A stretch of DNA of 64,000 bases from Meandrina meandrites (GCA_963693305.1 OY855905.1:37215637-37279636), one strand, 5' to 3'; shown: positions 46,592 through 59,962, counted from the first letter of the stretch. A program made the numbers and translations. Notes: generated by a model not told the origin, from the sequence alone.

Positions 46592-46601
46592 TACTTTTAT
46601 A
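46592..46601 (-). promoter_or_regulatory. TATA box of the helicase relic
   Basis: CTTTTATA on the plus strand reads TATAAAAG on the minus strand, about 48 bases upstream of the ATG at 46549. Confidence 0.5.
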
Positions 46602-46669
46602 GTTACCTGGTAGCTTGCTCATTTATATTCTGACAGGATCATTTGTTTGCCATCTCGCGGAATAGAAAT

Positions 46670-47190
46670 TTCATCAGAACACTATTGTCATAAAAAGGAA
46701 CGTTTGCGAGAATGCCGGCTCGATGTGCAAAAACTTACGTAATTTCATTCCACTAGTACAAAAGAACTACCATTTTAAAAGTCAATATTGTTCTATCAAG
46801 TTTGCATGGGCAAGCCAAAGCCCTCCTTTTGTTAGTTAGCGCAATCAACAGTTGTCGATACCGAGTATTGTTTAAAGAAAGATTGTCACAGGAAGAGGAC
46901 TAAAATAAAACAACAGCTTTACCTTTGGTATTTTCTTTCTGCTTGATTAAATAATAAATCACACTCTTTCCAGTCTGTCATAAAAATGGTTGAAAGAATG
47001 CCGATTCGATGTGCAAAGAATTACGCAATTCTTATTCAACTAGTACATGAGAACGACTGTTATGATTTTCAGTGTGTTAATGTCGTTTGTTTAATCGAGC
47101 TTGGCCAAGTCCAAGCACTTTTTGTTTAGTTAGCGCAATCAACAGTTATCAATGCCGGGTATTGTTTAAAAGAATCATATCCCCATCAAC
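46670..47190. repeat. Two diverged direct repeats of ~280 bp
   Basis: GAATGCCGGCTCGATGTGCA, TTAGCGCAATCAACAGTT and GAGTATTGTTTAAA in the first unit recur as GAATGCCGATTCGATGTGCA, the same TTAGCGCAATCAACAGTT and GGGTATTGTTTAAA in the second. Period about 280 bp. Confidence 0.8.
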
Positions 47191-47339
47191 AGGAACTGGT
47201 GTTATTTAGTGTTATTTCTTCTGGTTGATTAAAAATAACCAAATAACTACTAACAACAAATAACCACTATATCCATCACAGCTGTTGTACTCAGCAAATG
47301 TGTACTATTCATTTATGTTCTCTATAGTAAAGAAATCTG

Positions 47340-47991
<652 letters not shown>

Positions 47992-48822
47992 TTTTCGGAA
48001 AAAAGGCTATCGATCTAATATTTCAGGCCTTCTACGCATTCTGTGCAAATCTTGGGTCAATCCATAAATTCCTCATTGATTTATATCGTTTTTAAGACGA
48101 AAATGGTACATAAGTGCCACACGTCAGGGTAACAGCCAGTTTAAAAGGGAAAGATCCCATTTCTGCCGCGATAAATGGATAGATGGACGACTAATAAATG
48201 CCAGTAGGTTCACTCACTTACCCTTTCACTTTAAAATGCCATTTCGCTGACTATTTCAAAAGATCGTGTAAAGTTATATGAACTTTATTCGAGGTTCAAG
48301 TTTGCCGTTTCATTTTAGCCCTTGTTTTGCAATTTCTAACTCGTAAAGACTCTTGTGTCCTTCCAATTTAAACTAAAACCTCCAAAATACAGCACATTAA
48401 AGGCCTATTATATGACATTGTTTTGACCAATTTTCACCCTTCTAGGTTAGAATGTTTATTTTTTACGGAGTTTTTTTTCAGATGCCATTTTTCCGTCAAG
48501 CCGGGATACAAATGTGCCATAAATGCAAGAAATCCAGCGTCGAGAAAATAATATTCAAATAACTCAGAACTCGACCATTTCTGGTCTAAATATTAATCGA
48601 TACCATATCTTTCTGTGATATTAATGGCGAGGTTGTGGCCTTTAAGCTCTTGGTGCTGGAGACAAATTATTCAGGTTCTTTACCACGAACAATGGTCGTT
48701 TACATTAGGTACAGAAGGCATTTTTTTCTTACAACGTGTTGGACAACGCTTCAATGCAGAAAAGCTTTTAGCACTTCTTCCAACCATTTAGAAAAGTAGT
48801 TCTTGGTTAATTTTTTATATTT
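47992..48822. other. Gene-free interior of the large inverted repeat
   Basis: No gene or repeat family recognised. Confidence 0.4.
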
Positions 48823-49769
48823 CAAGCAACGATGCAAGATAATTCATATTGACATTGCCTATTGTAATGTTACAAAAGAAGTCGCACAAAACGTTATGGG
48901 CGTTTACAGTGCCCGCATCCTAGATCTCAAGGGTCTCTAAATTTACACAAGGAAAGATCAATTCCCTTTATTCACATGTACAACAGCATTGACGATAACC
49001 GCTGAAGGGGCTTTGTTTGGTTGTTTTCTGTTTATTTGTTTGAAAATCAGTTGCGTTAAACGCGAGAGGTTAGCCACGAAAAAGAGCGGCTACCAATTAA
49101 AAGCGCTCTTTTAAAATGAATTTAATGTGTTCAAAACAGAAAACAAAGATTATCCAGTTAATTTAGCCAGGATTTATTTTAGGCTTCTTTCGTTTCTTGT
49201 TATCGCGGTCCTTCGAGGTTGAAGTAAACAATCAACCCACTCTACCACAGCTCAAGGTACCACTCCCTTGTGTCTGAAAATGCGATACCGAAACAAGCAA
49301 CGATGCAAGGTAATTCATATTGACATTGCCTATTGTAATGTTACAAAAGAAGTCACACAAAACGTTATGGACGTTTACAGTGCCCGCATCCTAGATCTCA
49401 AGGGTCTCTAAATTTACACAAGGAAAGATCAATTCCCTTTATTCACATGTACAACAGCATTGACTATAACCGCTGAAGGGGCTTTGTTTGGTTGTTTTCT
49501 GTTTATTTGTTTGAAAATCAGTTGCGTTAAGCGCGAGAGGTTAGCCACGAAAAAGAGCGGCTACCAATTAAAAGCGCTCTTTTAAAAATAAATTTAATGT
49601 GTTCAAAACAGAAAACAAAGATTATCCAGTTAATGTAGCCAGGATTTATTTTAGGCTTCTTTCGTTTCTTGTTATTGCGGCCCTTCGAGGTTGAAGTAAA
49701 CAATCAACCCACTCTACCACAGCTCAAGGTACCACTCCCTTGTGTCTGAAAATGCGATACTGAAACAAG
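48823..49769. repeat. 471-bp tandem duplication
   Basis: Units begin CAAGCAACGATGCAAG at 48823 and 49294. They differ at only about a dozen sites by eye. Each holds the dyad AAAGAGCG...CGCTCTTT and no coding frame. Confidence 0.93.
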
Positions 49770-50700
49770 ATTGAAACAAATCAGCCCATTTACAGGACGA
49801 TCTCATCTTTACATAACTGCCCTAAAGTTCCGCGTAGGACTTGAAAAATTGTAATGAAAATTGGTAGTTATATAACCCTGGATCAGGCTTTCTTTTTTTT
49901 CTGTGATGAAAATAATGACGCGTCGAATGACCTCTCACTGTAGTTTCACTTGTGAATAATAATTACACCTTGCATGAGGTATCAGAGGTGAAAAGTGCTC
50001 GGTGAGTTTGGGTTCAAAGCCAGTTACAGCCAAAAAGAAATACCTTCATTGGCCCAAAATGGTTACCTACGGCAATTGCGTACAAATATTTTTTTTTATG
50101 CCGAGAGCGGCGCTTATTTCAATAATAAACCTAGCGCACCAAGGACTAGAATGAAATGCTTATAATCGCGGTCGTGCATGCGGCCAGAAAAACACTAAAT
50201 CACGGAGACACTTGTGTGGATTAATTTGGCCACTCACGTGGCGTTTATTTCAAAACGTTCAAATGCTAAGGTGTCAAATTAATCAATTAAACATCGCTAT
50301 ATTTGATTCAGTGAATAAAGTTGGGGCGAAAAACAGCCAGCCCAGTAAGAGGTAGCAAGAGCAGAAGAGGAGCTCAGGGGATGGCGGAGGGCCGATGAAA
50401 GAAACTGAAAGTACGCTTTGAAAGCTAAACAGCTATCACGATCGGCGTTGGCAGAAAAAGGGGCGAGTAATAGCAGAGTTCACGAATTTAAACCTTGCTC
50501 TGCGTGTGGTGACTCGCCCATAATCGTTATGGTTATCTACCTCTGCAGCTTGTACCGTGAGATAAGAAAAGGCCCCGCCCCAGCATAAAACCCATTATCG
50601 CCCTTAGTCAATAATGGGCCATTTATTTACTTATTATTATTATTACTTTTTTTTTGGAGTTGGTATCTTTTCTCTTCATTCTTCTGGTCGCGTTCAGTCT
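49770..50700. other. Gene-free stretch
   Basis: Nothing recognised apart from ATT-rich and T-rich runs near 50640-50660. Confidence 0.4.
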
Positions 50701-50749
50701 TTTTCTTAAAGTGGTGGAACCAGTCAAGGTTGCGATTTGTTGAAGATAC

Positions 50750-52831
50750 CTTCAAAGAATATAGAACTGATCCCAATAACAATCCCCCTTCCCTCTCCCC
50801 CTTCTAGTCAAGTCTTTCAAGTACCGCTGACAATTTCCACGAAAACATGTGCGATCTATTCTCGAGTGAATTCTGTAAATGTGTTCTCTTTTCCGATCAC
50901 CACAACGTTCTTACGTTCTTAAGTGATAAGAACTTGTGCGAAATAAAAAGACAAGCCAAACACGACTCCCATTGGTCGAGATTTGTTATTGACGACCTTC
51001 AGATTTTTGCTGTAACGAGTATATCTTTTAACGACCTCCCTTTTCTGTACGAAAGGATGGGAGGGTCTTTGAATATTTCTTTGAGCACCGGTTGATTCTC
51101 TATTAGGTGCCACTTTTTCATTAGATTGTTCTTAAGATTAGGCACAGAAGGGCGATATTCTGTTACGAAAGGTAGAATTCTGTTGTGCGTCTTTGTTTAT
51201 TTTGTAGAGCGGACATTCTTTCACTAAATTTAACTCCTGACAGAATCCTCTCCGAAAGGTTATCTGGATAACCCCTCCCTTGCAATCTTCGTTTGAATTT
51301 TCCAATGTTTTCTTCAAAAGTTCTCTCTGAAGAATTAGTTCTGAGAAGTCTTAAGGCTTCGCCTTTAATAAAGCCCTTCCAGACTCCTGTAGGGTGGCAG
51401 GAGGTGAATTCTGTGTATTGGAATGTTTCTGTCGGTTTGAAATGCGTGCGCACGTCAAGGATAGATTCTCTCTTGAATCGTTCGCCCTTGTAAACATATG
51501 TATCCAGAAAAGATATCTCTGTGTCTGAAATCTCAGCCGTAAATTTTATGGTCGGATGGTAATTGTTAGCTGGTTCTAAGAACAAGCCTATGTCTCTTTT
51601 TTCTATATTGTCATCAATATATCTTTTCCAGACTAGTGGTTTGTTAGAGCTATGGAGAATGATTTCTGTCTCTATTACGCTCATGAAAATATTGGCAAAT
51701 GCTACCGCAACTCGTGTCCCCATAGCAGTGCCATGAGTCTGTAAGTAGCGTTTCCCATTGAATTCAAAAGAGTTTTCCTTCAGGATGAGGTTAAGCATTT
51801 CTCTGATGTAGTGAGTTGGTATGGGAGGACTGTTTTTGTGGAATGTTTCGTATGCATTACATACAGTGGCTATTCCTTCCTCCTGCGGAATGTTGGTATA
51901 TAAGCTTGTCACATCCATAGAGACTAAGACTGCATTTTTTTCGACCTTTGTATTTTCTATGAAGTTAATGAAATCTGTTGTATCTTTAAGATACGATTTT
52001 TGTGCTTTGGCTATAGACTGAAGGAGATAATCTAGAAAAGATGATATTCGTTCTGTAGGGCTTTCACAGCCCGAAATGATTGGTCTTCCAACTGGATTTG
52101 GTTTGTGAATCTTTGTAAGAGTGTAGCCATTTCTCTGTCATTGTATCAATATGGTTGTCATGGTGTAGTGCTTTTATGAGTTGCGTGACTCTATGATAAG
52201 TTTCGGACACCATTGGTGATGAAAGGGCTTTGTAGTTTTCTCTAACATCTAGTTGTATTTGCCCCTCGTGTATTTTATCTTTTTTATTCATAATGTCTGC
52301 CTTTTTGATATTAATATTTGAGTTTTCTTTCAGCTCTTTGATGGCTAGACGTTCGTTGGTAGGCAGGTTGTTTTTAGGCTTAGATATTTATATCTCCGCT
52401 AGTTGAATTTTGACCTCTTCTAAATATGTTTCAAGTGCGACCAGCGGTTGAATGGGCGGCTCCCAGTTTGATTTCACGTGGTAGGGATGCGGCTCTTTAT
52501 CTTGACCGTGAAAGATGAATTGTAGACGCATTCGCCTAGCAAAAGTTGCGGAGTCCTTCAATAGTTCTTTTCGTATGTGAGCTTCGTTTGTCACGGGTGT
52601 AGGGCTATATTTGAGCCCCCTTGACAGAAGATTGATTTGGTCGCGTGTTAGATTGTAATCTGAGAGGTTCCTTATGTGTTTTTTCTTTGATTCCGTTGTT
52701 TTCTTGGCGATATCGTGCTGCAATTTTCGTTTTCTTTCTCTGCGTTTCTTAGTGGAGATATATGTTTGCCTTTCTTGTTTTAGGGGCATCTGCAGACACA
52801 GATAACACTCTACGATAAGGTTCATCTTTTT
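50750..52831 (-). pseudogene. Decayed Penelope-like retroelement
   Basis: Reading right to left: a basic N-terminal part (52831-52388) with NLTRDQINLLSRGLKYSPTP; a shifted piece (about 52291-52064); then reverse transcriptase from 51918 with DVTSLYTNIPQEEG, FEFNGKRYLQTHGTAMGTRV, ANIFMS, the catalytic YIDD at about 51609-51620, and YHPTIKFTAEISDTEISFLD. After the frame ends at 51163 the thumb continues in another frame (FVTEYRPSVPNLKNN, LSYRKGRSLKDILVTAKI) to a TGA near 51003. A further frame shows CLACLFISHKF, resembling the Cys-containing linker before the usual GIY-YIG nuclease, which itself I cannot see intact. At least three frameshifts, plus apparent shortening next to YIDD, make it inactive. 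It lies inside the large inverted repeat. Confidence 0.85.
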
Positions 52832-52990
52832 TTATTTTGTTCTTTCTCTAATAGCATCATCTCTTCATTGAGTTTTGACACTTTTTTTATTTTTGTCGTT
52901 GTGAGTTGCGAGTAAAAAATAAAAGAGTATAAAACAAAAGTCTCCCACACAAGCCCCTTTTTCATTTCTTCCCTTTTTAACTTTTAATAT

Positions 52991-53264
52991 TAGTTTTGAA
53001 ACATTGGACGCGAGGACAGATGCCTCGGCAACAATCTGTGCACTCGGTACTTATTATTTCACTGAATCATCGTTGTTTCAAAACAGATTTTTCATCCACA
53101 GTCATAGGTCGCGGACCAAGGACCCCTATGCAAAAATTGTTGATAAGTTTCAGAAGTCGCTATATCGAAAAATTTTAAACTCTGCAGCAAATTTGTTCAA
53201 GACTTCAGTTGTGTTTAATCAAAGTGCCCGCGTGTTTTCTGATCTCAGAGAAATTTATTGTTAA
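52991..53264 (+). CDS. Unrecognised open frame, possible terminal exon
   Basis: After a TTTTAATATTAG acceptor-like site an 90-codon frame runs to TAA (53262-53264). It contains TDASATICALGTYYFTESS, HSHRSRTKDPYAKIVDKFQK and NSAANLFKTSVVFNQSARVF. Composition is protein-like, without repeats. There is no ATG in frame; a TATAAAA lies at about 52927. I do not recognise it and no partner exon was found. It may be a captured gene fragment inside the inverted-repeat element. Confidence 0.3.
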
Positions 53265-53850
53265 TTGCTGTAGCGTGGCTGATAATGGCCATGGATCATA
53301 GAATATTTGACAAGTTTATAAAATTACTTGCTGTCTTGTTGTTTATTTTTTGTTGTTTCTTTCCAGTTGTAATAACTTGATTAATGATTAAATGCAATAA
53401 ATGAATAATAATTGAAATAATGTAAAATATAATTTAATGGTTATAAAATTGAAATAATTATATTGTTGTGACTCCTATTATTTTGTTATATGTTGATTTT
53501 TCAGAGTGATTTTATTTAACCTGTTGAACAACATGTAGTTAATTAGTGCGTAATATTCAAAACTAAACAAAAGAAAACAATGGAATTAGTGTGTGATACT
53601 ACTATTTCACGGGTTAAGTAAAACCACTCTATAACAGTGTTGAAATAATGTGACTATACAAGAAAATATAGCCAAACTACCCACAAGCACAAAGTGTTGT
53701 CCAAGGGCCCAGTGCTACTGTATTATTTTGTTGAAAACGGCTTTGTTAAAAACAAAAGAAGCAAATCCGCGAAATGAGAGCATACAAAATAAATGCAACA
53801 ATTTTCTGGGAGATGATAGCGTTATTTAAGAAATGCTTATTAATGGCTAT
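53265..53850. other. AT-rich gene-free stretch
   Basis: No gene or repeat recognised; very AT-rich around 53380-53480. Confidence 0.4.
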
Positions 53851-53930
53851 GTTACCAATGTGCCATATTGGTTACCAATGTGCCATATTGGTTACCAATG
53901 TGCCATATTGGTTACCAATGTGCCATATTG
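53851..53930. repeat. Four exact copies of a 20-bp unit
   Basis: GTTACCAATGTGCCATATTG repeated at 53851, 53871, 53891 and 53911. It abuts the inner end of the right inverted-repeat arm and each unit carries the dyad CCAAT...ATTGG. Confidence 0.97.
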
Positions 53931-53936
53931 GTATTG

Positions 53937-54535
<599 letters not shown>

Positions 54536-55690
54536 ATGTATCGTATGGAATGGCATTGAACTGAAATTAGTCATGCTGTTCGGATATATCCTAAGATTTG
54601 TTTCTCTTGTAACCGTATTTCTGTAACAGGCACAAGTGGACCTATCGATACCTGTTCCTATTTGAAAGGAACGCAATTTAGACTTCAGCGTAATATCCAA
54701 TGTTATCGCGCTGAGACAACAAGAAAACGTTATTTCTAGCAATGCACCACCTTGAAATTGTAAAAAATCATCGGCCATGCGAAAATTAATGTGGAAATTC
54801 AAATGTTTTTAACGTTTTAAAGAAAGGAACAAGAATTTTGGGAAACGATCATAATGCTTTATTATTATTATTATTAATAATAATAAAATCATGATCTACC
54901 AAAGAAGATCACAATACGGTTCCTCCAAAATTTTGAGAAAAATAAAACTACAGCGTTTTTTTTTTAATTGCATTACATGTAAAAATACTTTCTATGACAA
55001 AAAGAAGATTTTTTACTCTAGTCGTTGCTAAGTTACCAAAAATGATGAAATGAATGAAATTATCCTCTCAGTGTGCTTAAGCAACAACTAGTCCGGGGCC
55101 ATGTGTCAGAAAAATGGGTCCCGTGGGCATGTCATGGACATTTAAGTTTATTTGCAGAAACTTATAGTTTAAATGGTGCTGAATGAAAAAAAAAAAAAAC
55201 AGCTGTTTGCAATTCTGTCAAAGCCATTTATGCAAATTAGATATGATGTCATTATGCAAATGAAGAATGACAAAAAATGCTTTACTTTGATTCGGAACTT
55301 GTTGAATTACATAAAATACATAAAAAAAATGCAATTAAAACACATTTCGACTGTACCAAAGACTGAAGGAAAAGAACGAAAATTAAAAAGAAAATAACAC
55401 GCAGTTTTATTTCAGAAATACTTATCTACTTCAGTTATTTACTACATATCTGTAATGAATCCCCTTTGAATTTACTATTCTAGTTTTGGAGCTTTTTAGA
55501 GGCTTCTTTTTTTAACCGATTCTTTTTCTCCAGATAGTAAATGGTTATAATCCTGTCTAATTCAAATAGAAAGGGCGTGCATTTTGATGGTCTTCCTGTG
55601 GTGTAGAACGCGAAATGCATGCGGTAATGACCTAATTGCTCGCCCTTGAAGTATCAATCGAGGACACTGGCTTTCAGGGATGGATAACGG
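54536..55690. other. Gene-free stretch with a short LicD-gene footprint
   Basis: No gene. At 55027-55047 TTGCTAAGTTACCAAAAATG matches the last codons and stop of the LicD-like paralogues (compare 8536-8555 and 30382-30401) but the similarity stops there. Confidence 0.5.
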
Positions 55691-55699
55691 TGGGGCTGT

Positions 55700-55868
55700 A
55701 GGACTCAACTACAACGCAACAGATTCTTGAAGTATATTTTAGAACTAAAATGTTCATGAAATGCTCACGGAATTACACATGGCCCGGTCTAAACGGGATT
55801 TGAACCCATGACCTCCGCGATACCGATGCAATGCTCTACCAACTGAGCCGTGAAGCCCTGGTACGAGG
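55700..55868 (-). mobile_element. tRNA-derived SINE
   Basis: On the minus strand the head reads GGCTCAGTTGGTAGAGCATT (A box) and ATGGGTTCAAATCCCGT (B box), followed by an unrelated tail. The acceptor stem does not pair, so it is not a working tRNA gene. Confidence 0.75.
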
Positions 55869-55957
55869 GAGCAGGTCAACTGTAGGTTCTAATATCCCGC
55901 AAATGGAGTGGATGACGTAATGAATATATAAAAGACATATATGAACTGTGGATTTCA

Positions 55958-58900
55958 TTACGTTACCAAAAATGGAATATCACCATCACCAGGGAAATTC
56001 TGCAAGCACGCGTGGTGATTTGGTCTCTTACAAGGTGTAAAGCTGCCAGGAGTATAGTCTGCATAACTGTGAGCTAATCGCAATTTGATCCAAGACTGTG
56101 AATGTTTTAGGATTTCTCTTCCATACCGATTCCTTGAGAACAATCCAGGACTGAACGCTGTATCAATCCAGTTACCCCGAATGTTTGCTTTTGTGAATGT
56201 TGCATGTCTTTGAAGCTCCGGTGGAAGATATTGAGTGTTTGTCATTCTCGATATCCCCCATACTTCGATATAAAATTGATTGAAATTAATCATAAAATAG
56301 CCGCCATCTGTTAACTTAAATTCGGTTAGCTCGAAACCGTGTTCCTGGAAATAATCGACTGTTTCTCTCTTGCCAAAGATCTCAAGATCTGAGTCTAAAA
56401 TTATGAAATCTCCGTCCAGGTCCCAAGGAAGAAGGCCATTCAACTTAACGCCACCTAATACGGAACCAGTATCAAGCTCAAATGAAACATTGTGCATATC
56501 AGCAAACTTCTGAAAAAAATACAGCGCATCTGCATATTCTTCCTGGCAACAAACTGGAAGTAAAGCGCTTTGGGCATTACATTTGAAACCAATATCTTTA
56601 CAAGAGAAGGAATGCCTTACTCCCTGAGGCAGTAACACGCGATTTAGCTCCCACTTTTTAGCCAAAGGTGTCCACACGTTTCGATCAGTTCTTTTTGAAT
56701 GCGAATAATAATCTGCAGTGAAATACATAGCATCTGGACATGACATAATTAGGTTTCCCTCTTCAACAACACGTAAAAACCAATCTTCAAAAATAACCTC
56801 ATTTGGAAGCCTCTCGTCAAACTTCAACAGATTTGTTTTGGTAACGAAGGGGCCCTGCAGATAATCACAGTACATGCACTCGTTTCTTGAGTGATAATAC
56901 CCTTCCTGGTATTCCAAGACGTAATTTCTTAGTTTAGTTTGCACACAGCCCGCTTTCCAGTGGCCCGAAAAATTACGATATGCTCCGCCTGCAACTCCAA
57001 CATTTGGTATGCGACTGACCACACGAATTTGCCTCTCAATTTGGGTGAGCCATGTGAAGTGAAAAACATCCCGTGCAACAAGAACATAAGGAGTAGAAAC
57101 CTTACTTATCAACGTGTTCCATCCTTTGCCAAGCTTTGCATGATCGACCTTAACAACATCAACATTTTTATATCTTTTGGCAGCATCCGTCACTTGGTTA
57201 CTGCGTGTTGCCAAATGAACCTGAACTGTAGGGTAGGTCTCTGTAATTCCTTTCAAAACCTTTTCAATGTGTTTCTCATCTTCCTTGGGATATGCAACAG
57301 TATTTACCAAAACACTTATCACAGAGCGAATTGGTTTGGCATTGGTACAATTGGTAATGACCCAGCCCGTGGTATAAAAAGGATGGCCAAACTTCCCTCC
57401 TTTGTACTCTTCTGGACACACATCCACGCTGTCATCTTTTTTTGCTGTCTCACTGATTGCACTAGCTGGTTGCAGTCTGCTGTTGAAGCGATTTACAATT
57501 TGATCTAATCTTTGAACCATTCCTCTTGAAGGCACTTGTTTATGGATGAAAAGTTTGTGCATTTCAAGGCTTATTTCATTCAGTTCCTCTGCAATGTCTT
57601 GCTTAAAAGGCAAGAAGTGCTTATATCTGAAAAAAAAAAGAAAATTTGTACTTTGAACCAATTTCTTTGCTGATTTCTATTTGTATATTCAAAATAGTAA
57701 TCTATTTGCAGCACTCTCCCTCAAGCTATATGCGGATTAGAATGGGGGTAGGCCGTCGCTTTCAGGTATAGGAAACAAATAAGAAGCAATGGGATGGGAT
57801 GGCAGGAGAAAACTAAACCTGAAAGTTGGTAGCGAGAGTAGTAGAGGGAGATGAAACACTAAAGGATAGATAAAACGCGGTGGACAGAAACGCCAGCCTG
57901 GCGCGAAAAGAAGAACGAATGTACAAGTGTGAATCCTTATATATGCTCTGAGGGAGACCGCTGACAAATAGCTCGCGAAAACTAAAGGCAAATAGCGAGC
58001 GAAAACAAGCGTAGTGGAACGTAAAGGCGGCTAAACCAGTAAAGAAAGAAAAAATGGCAAATATTTTGAAAAGAATATACACCACCAAGATTTGCTGGAC
58101 ATTGAAGCAATACTGGGAGCAGCCAAAGAAGCTTGAGCAGTCGAGACAGCAACAGAAGCATCTAAAATAGCTTGAGCGGCAGCAACATTAGCAGTTAGCG
58201 GCGTGTAGGTTTTTGTCCGGTATAACGGTGCATAAAGCGAGATGGGCTGAATAGCATAACTGGCGCGAAAAGGAGAACGAATGTACATGTGTGAATCCTT
58301 ATATATGCTTTGAGGGAGATCGCTGGGCTTACAAAGAAGGTTTTGCCTCCTCCCATACTCTTTCTTGTTTTCCTAGTACTGAAGTAATTTTGTGAAATTC
58401 TATACCACTTTAAACCATTTTAAACTGTATTTAATACACAAAAAAATTCTACAAGGTAAGTAATGCTCAGTAGAAAATTCCGTTGATGCACCACATGCAG
58501 CTCAAGCATACAATGCGAGGAAATAGAAATTTCAATTAAACAAAATTCAATTTTGTTAATGATCTTTCTCAATACTACGGTCCACATGAGTGCTTCGGAC
58601 AATTAGAAGGCAGCATGGCCAAGTGGTGAGGGCACCGGACGTGAACGGACTTGAAATCTGGAGGCCCTGGCCAAGTTTCGTTCTGACTGCTACCTCAGTG
58701 TTGTTTCATGGTAGGCCTGCCACACTTATTTGTATTCTATAAAGCCAACTGGCTCGTCTCCTGCCAGTCTGGGATTTTTAACCTCGTTATGTTTAATTTG
58801 TAGCATGAAGCGACTAGGAGAATTTACTCCCGATGTCTACTATCTACTCCCGATACCCTCAGCGTGCCCATTTCGATCAAATCGAGATTTTTTCTAAATA

Positions 58901-59391
58901 CACCAAGGAAATACTTATACTTAAATACCTTTATGCCTATATGCGGAGACTATCCTATAAGGATGCCTCCTCGGGTTTTGGCCTCTGTGCCGAAACCCTG
59001 CGGGGGTAATAATTGTAATAATAAAACTTAATTTTAGGAGCATACACGTGTCAACCCCTAACCGCTGGTATCAGTTGTTGCTGGGAATTGTAAAACAATT
59101 TGGTTGTTAGCTTATAAGTTATTTGATTACTGTTGTCAAGAATTCCAAGGAATTTGTGGATTTTCTTTTTTAATAGTTATGACCTAAAAATCAAAGTCAA
59201 ATGGACACCCCTTCAGATATAAAAATACTAGTCCATAAATGTTGGCAAAATAATGCAGTAGCTAAGGAAAACGTTTATGATTACACATACCCCTTTCTTT
59301 GTGGAAAGAACAGATAAAATGATGACAACAGCAGGGCAAATAGAAGAGTGGAGGACCAAAACACAAATCTCCAAGAAAGAACAAGTGCCAT
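55958..59391 (-). CDS. LicD/fukutin-like type II membrane protein, paralogue 3
   Basis: Two exons, 59391-59291 and 57626-55958, joined by a GT-AG phase-2 intron, give about 589 residues. Exon 1 encodes MALVLSWRFVFW and a hydrophobic anchor ending FFPQRKG; the first-exon protein is closest to paralogue 1. Exon 2 starts YKHFLPFKQDIAEELNEIS. GT-A-like and LicD domains follow as in the other copies, with GGVKLNGLLPWDLDGD intact. It is three residues shorter than paralogues 1 and 2 because of a gap after the LicD motif (FKLTDGGYFMINFNQF). The frame continues past 57626 into the intron, but a T-rich tract and TTTTTTCAG place the acceptor there. The intron carries a 363-bp-spaced direct repeat and a SINE. 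Function inferred from family; substrate unknown. Confidence 0.85.
57899..58326. repeat. Direct repeats 363 bp apart in paralogue-3 intron
   Basis: GGCGCGAAAAGAAGAACGAA...CTTATATATGCT at 57899-57963 recurs with few changes at 58262-58326. Confidence 0.85.
58608..58830 (+). mobile_element. tRNA-derived SINE (Ser/Leu-type head)
   Basis: GGCAGCATGGCCAAGTGGTG forms the A-box side, GGACTTGAAATCTGGAGG resembles an anticodon arm, and AAGTTTCGTTCTGACTGC a decayed B box. The body contains AGCCAACTGGCT and TTAACCTCGTTATGTTTAAT. In the paralogue-3 intron. Confidence 0.7.
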
Positions 59392-59760
59392 TGAGTTATA
59401 ATCCAAAGACTTTCAAATCTGTGGATGTCAGAAAGATAATGATTAATGTAAACAGATGTTTTAGTTTAAAATGAATTTCAGCCGGTCAGACCCTCCGTTG
59501 GGGACAGTTTCGACTCGTTCCAGCTCTCTGCGGGCCAACTCATCCAAGATGGCGGTCGAAAATACGTCTGCTCAACAGGCTAGTCAAAATGATTACAAAC
59601 TACATGTAGTGTTATTTGTATTTTCTTTAGTTAATAAATTGTTGTTTTTTTTGTTACAACTTCATTTCTTTAGATCTCCCCACTTTAACCCACACAATTT
59701 TGACACACACCCCTCTAGCCTCCGCAAGGAAAAAGCCCCCCACCCCCTCGCTTAAAAAAA
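59392..59760 (+). other. Promoter side of LicD-like paralogue 3 and possible first exon of an unknown gene
   Basis: CCAAGATGGCGGTCG at 59544-59558 is a good start context on the plus strand, followed by 19 codons (MAVENTSAQQASQNDYKLH) before a GTAGTG. It would be divergent from paralogue 3. No convincing second exon was found; a protein-like frame at about 60427-60525 is the only candidate, but phases do not fit well. Confidence 0.25.
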
Positions 59761-59962
59761 TGAACTGTACCCATGCACGTAATCTAGACCGTGGAGGCAT
59801 GGTGGTCATTGGCTAGCCTCCTATGCAGATGTTCTAAGGGTTTGTTCACACTTCTTTGCCCAATTAACGCCTACTAAAGGGAACAACCACTTTCATTTGG
59901 ATAGTTCGATCAGTTGCAATAGGTCTTCCATTTTCTGGAAAATGACACTTTGACCCTGTGTG

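Noticed and set aside
53851..53930. CRISPR-like array
   Set aside because: The 20-bp units are directly joined without spacers; it is a short tandem repeat in a eukaryotic genome.
55788..55868. Functional tRNA gene
   Set aside because: A and B boxes are present but the acceptor stem does not pair and an unrelated tail follows, as in a SINE.
56939..57508. 189-codon plus-strand frame over LicD-like paralogue 3 (and similar ones over paralogues 1 and 2)
   Set aside because: It is antisense to a conserved coding exon; the same frame recurs only because the sense exon is conserved.
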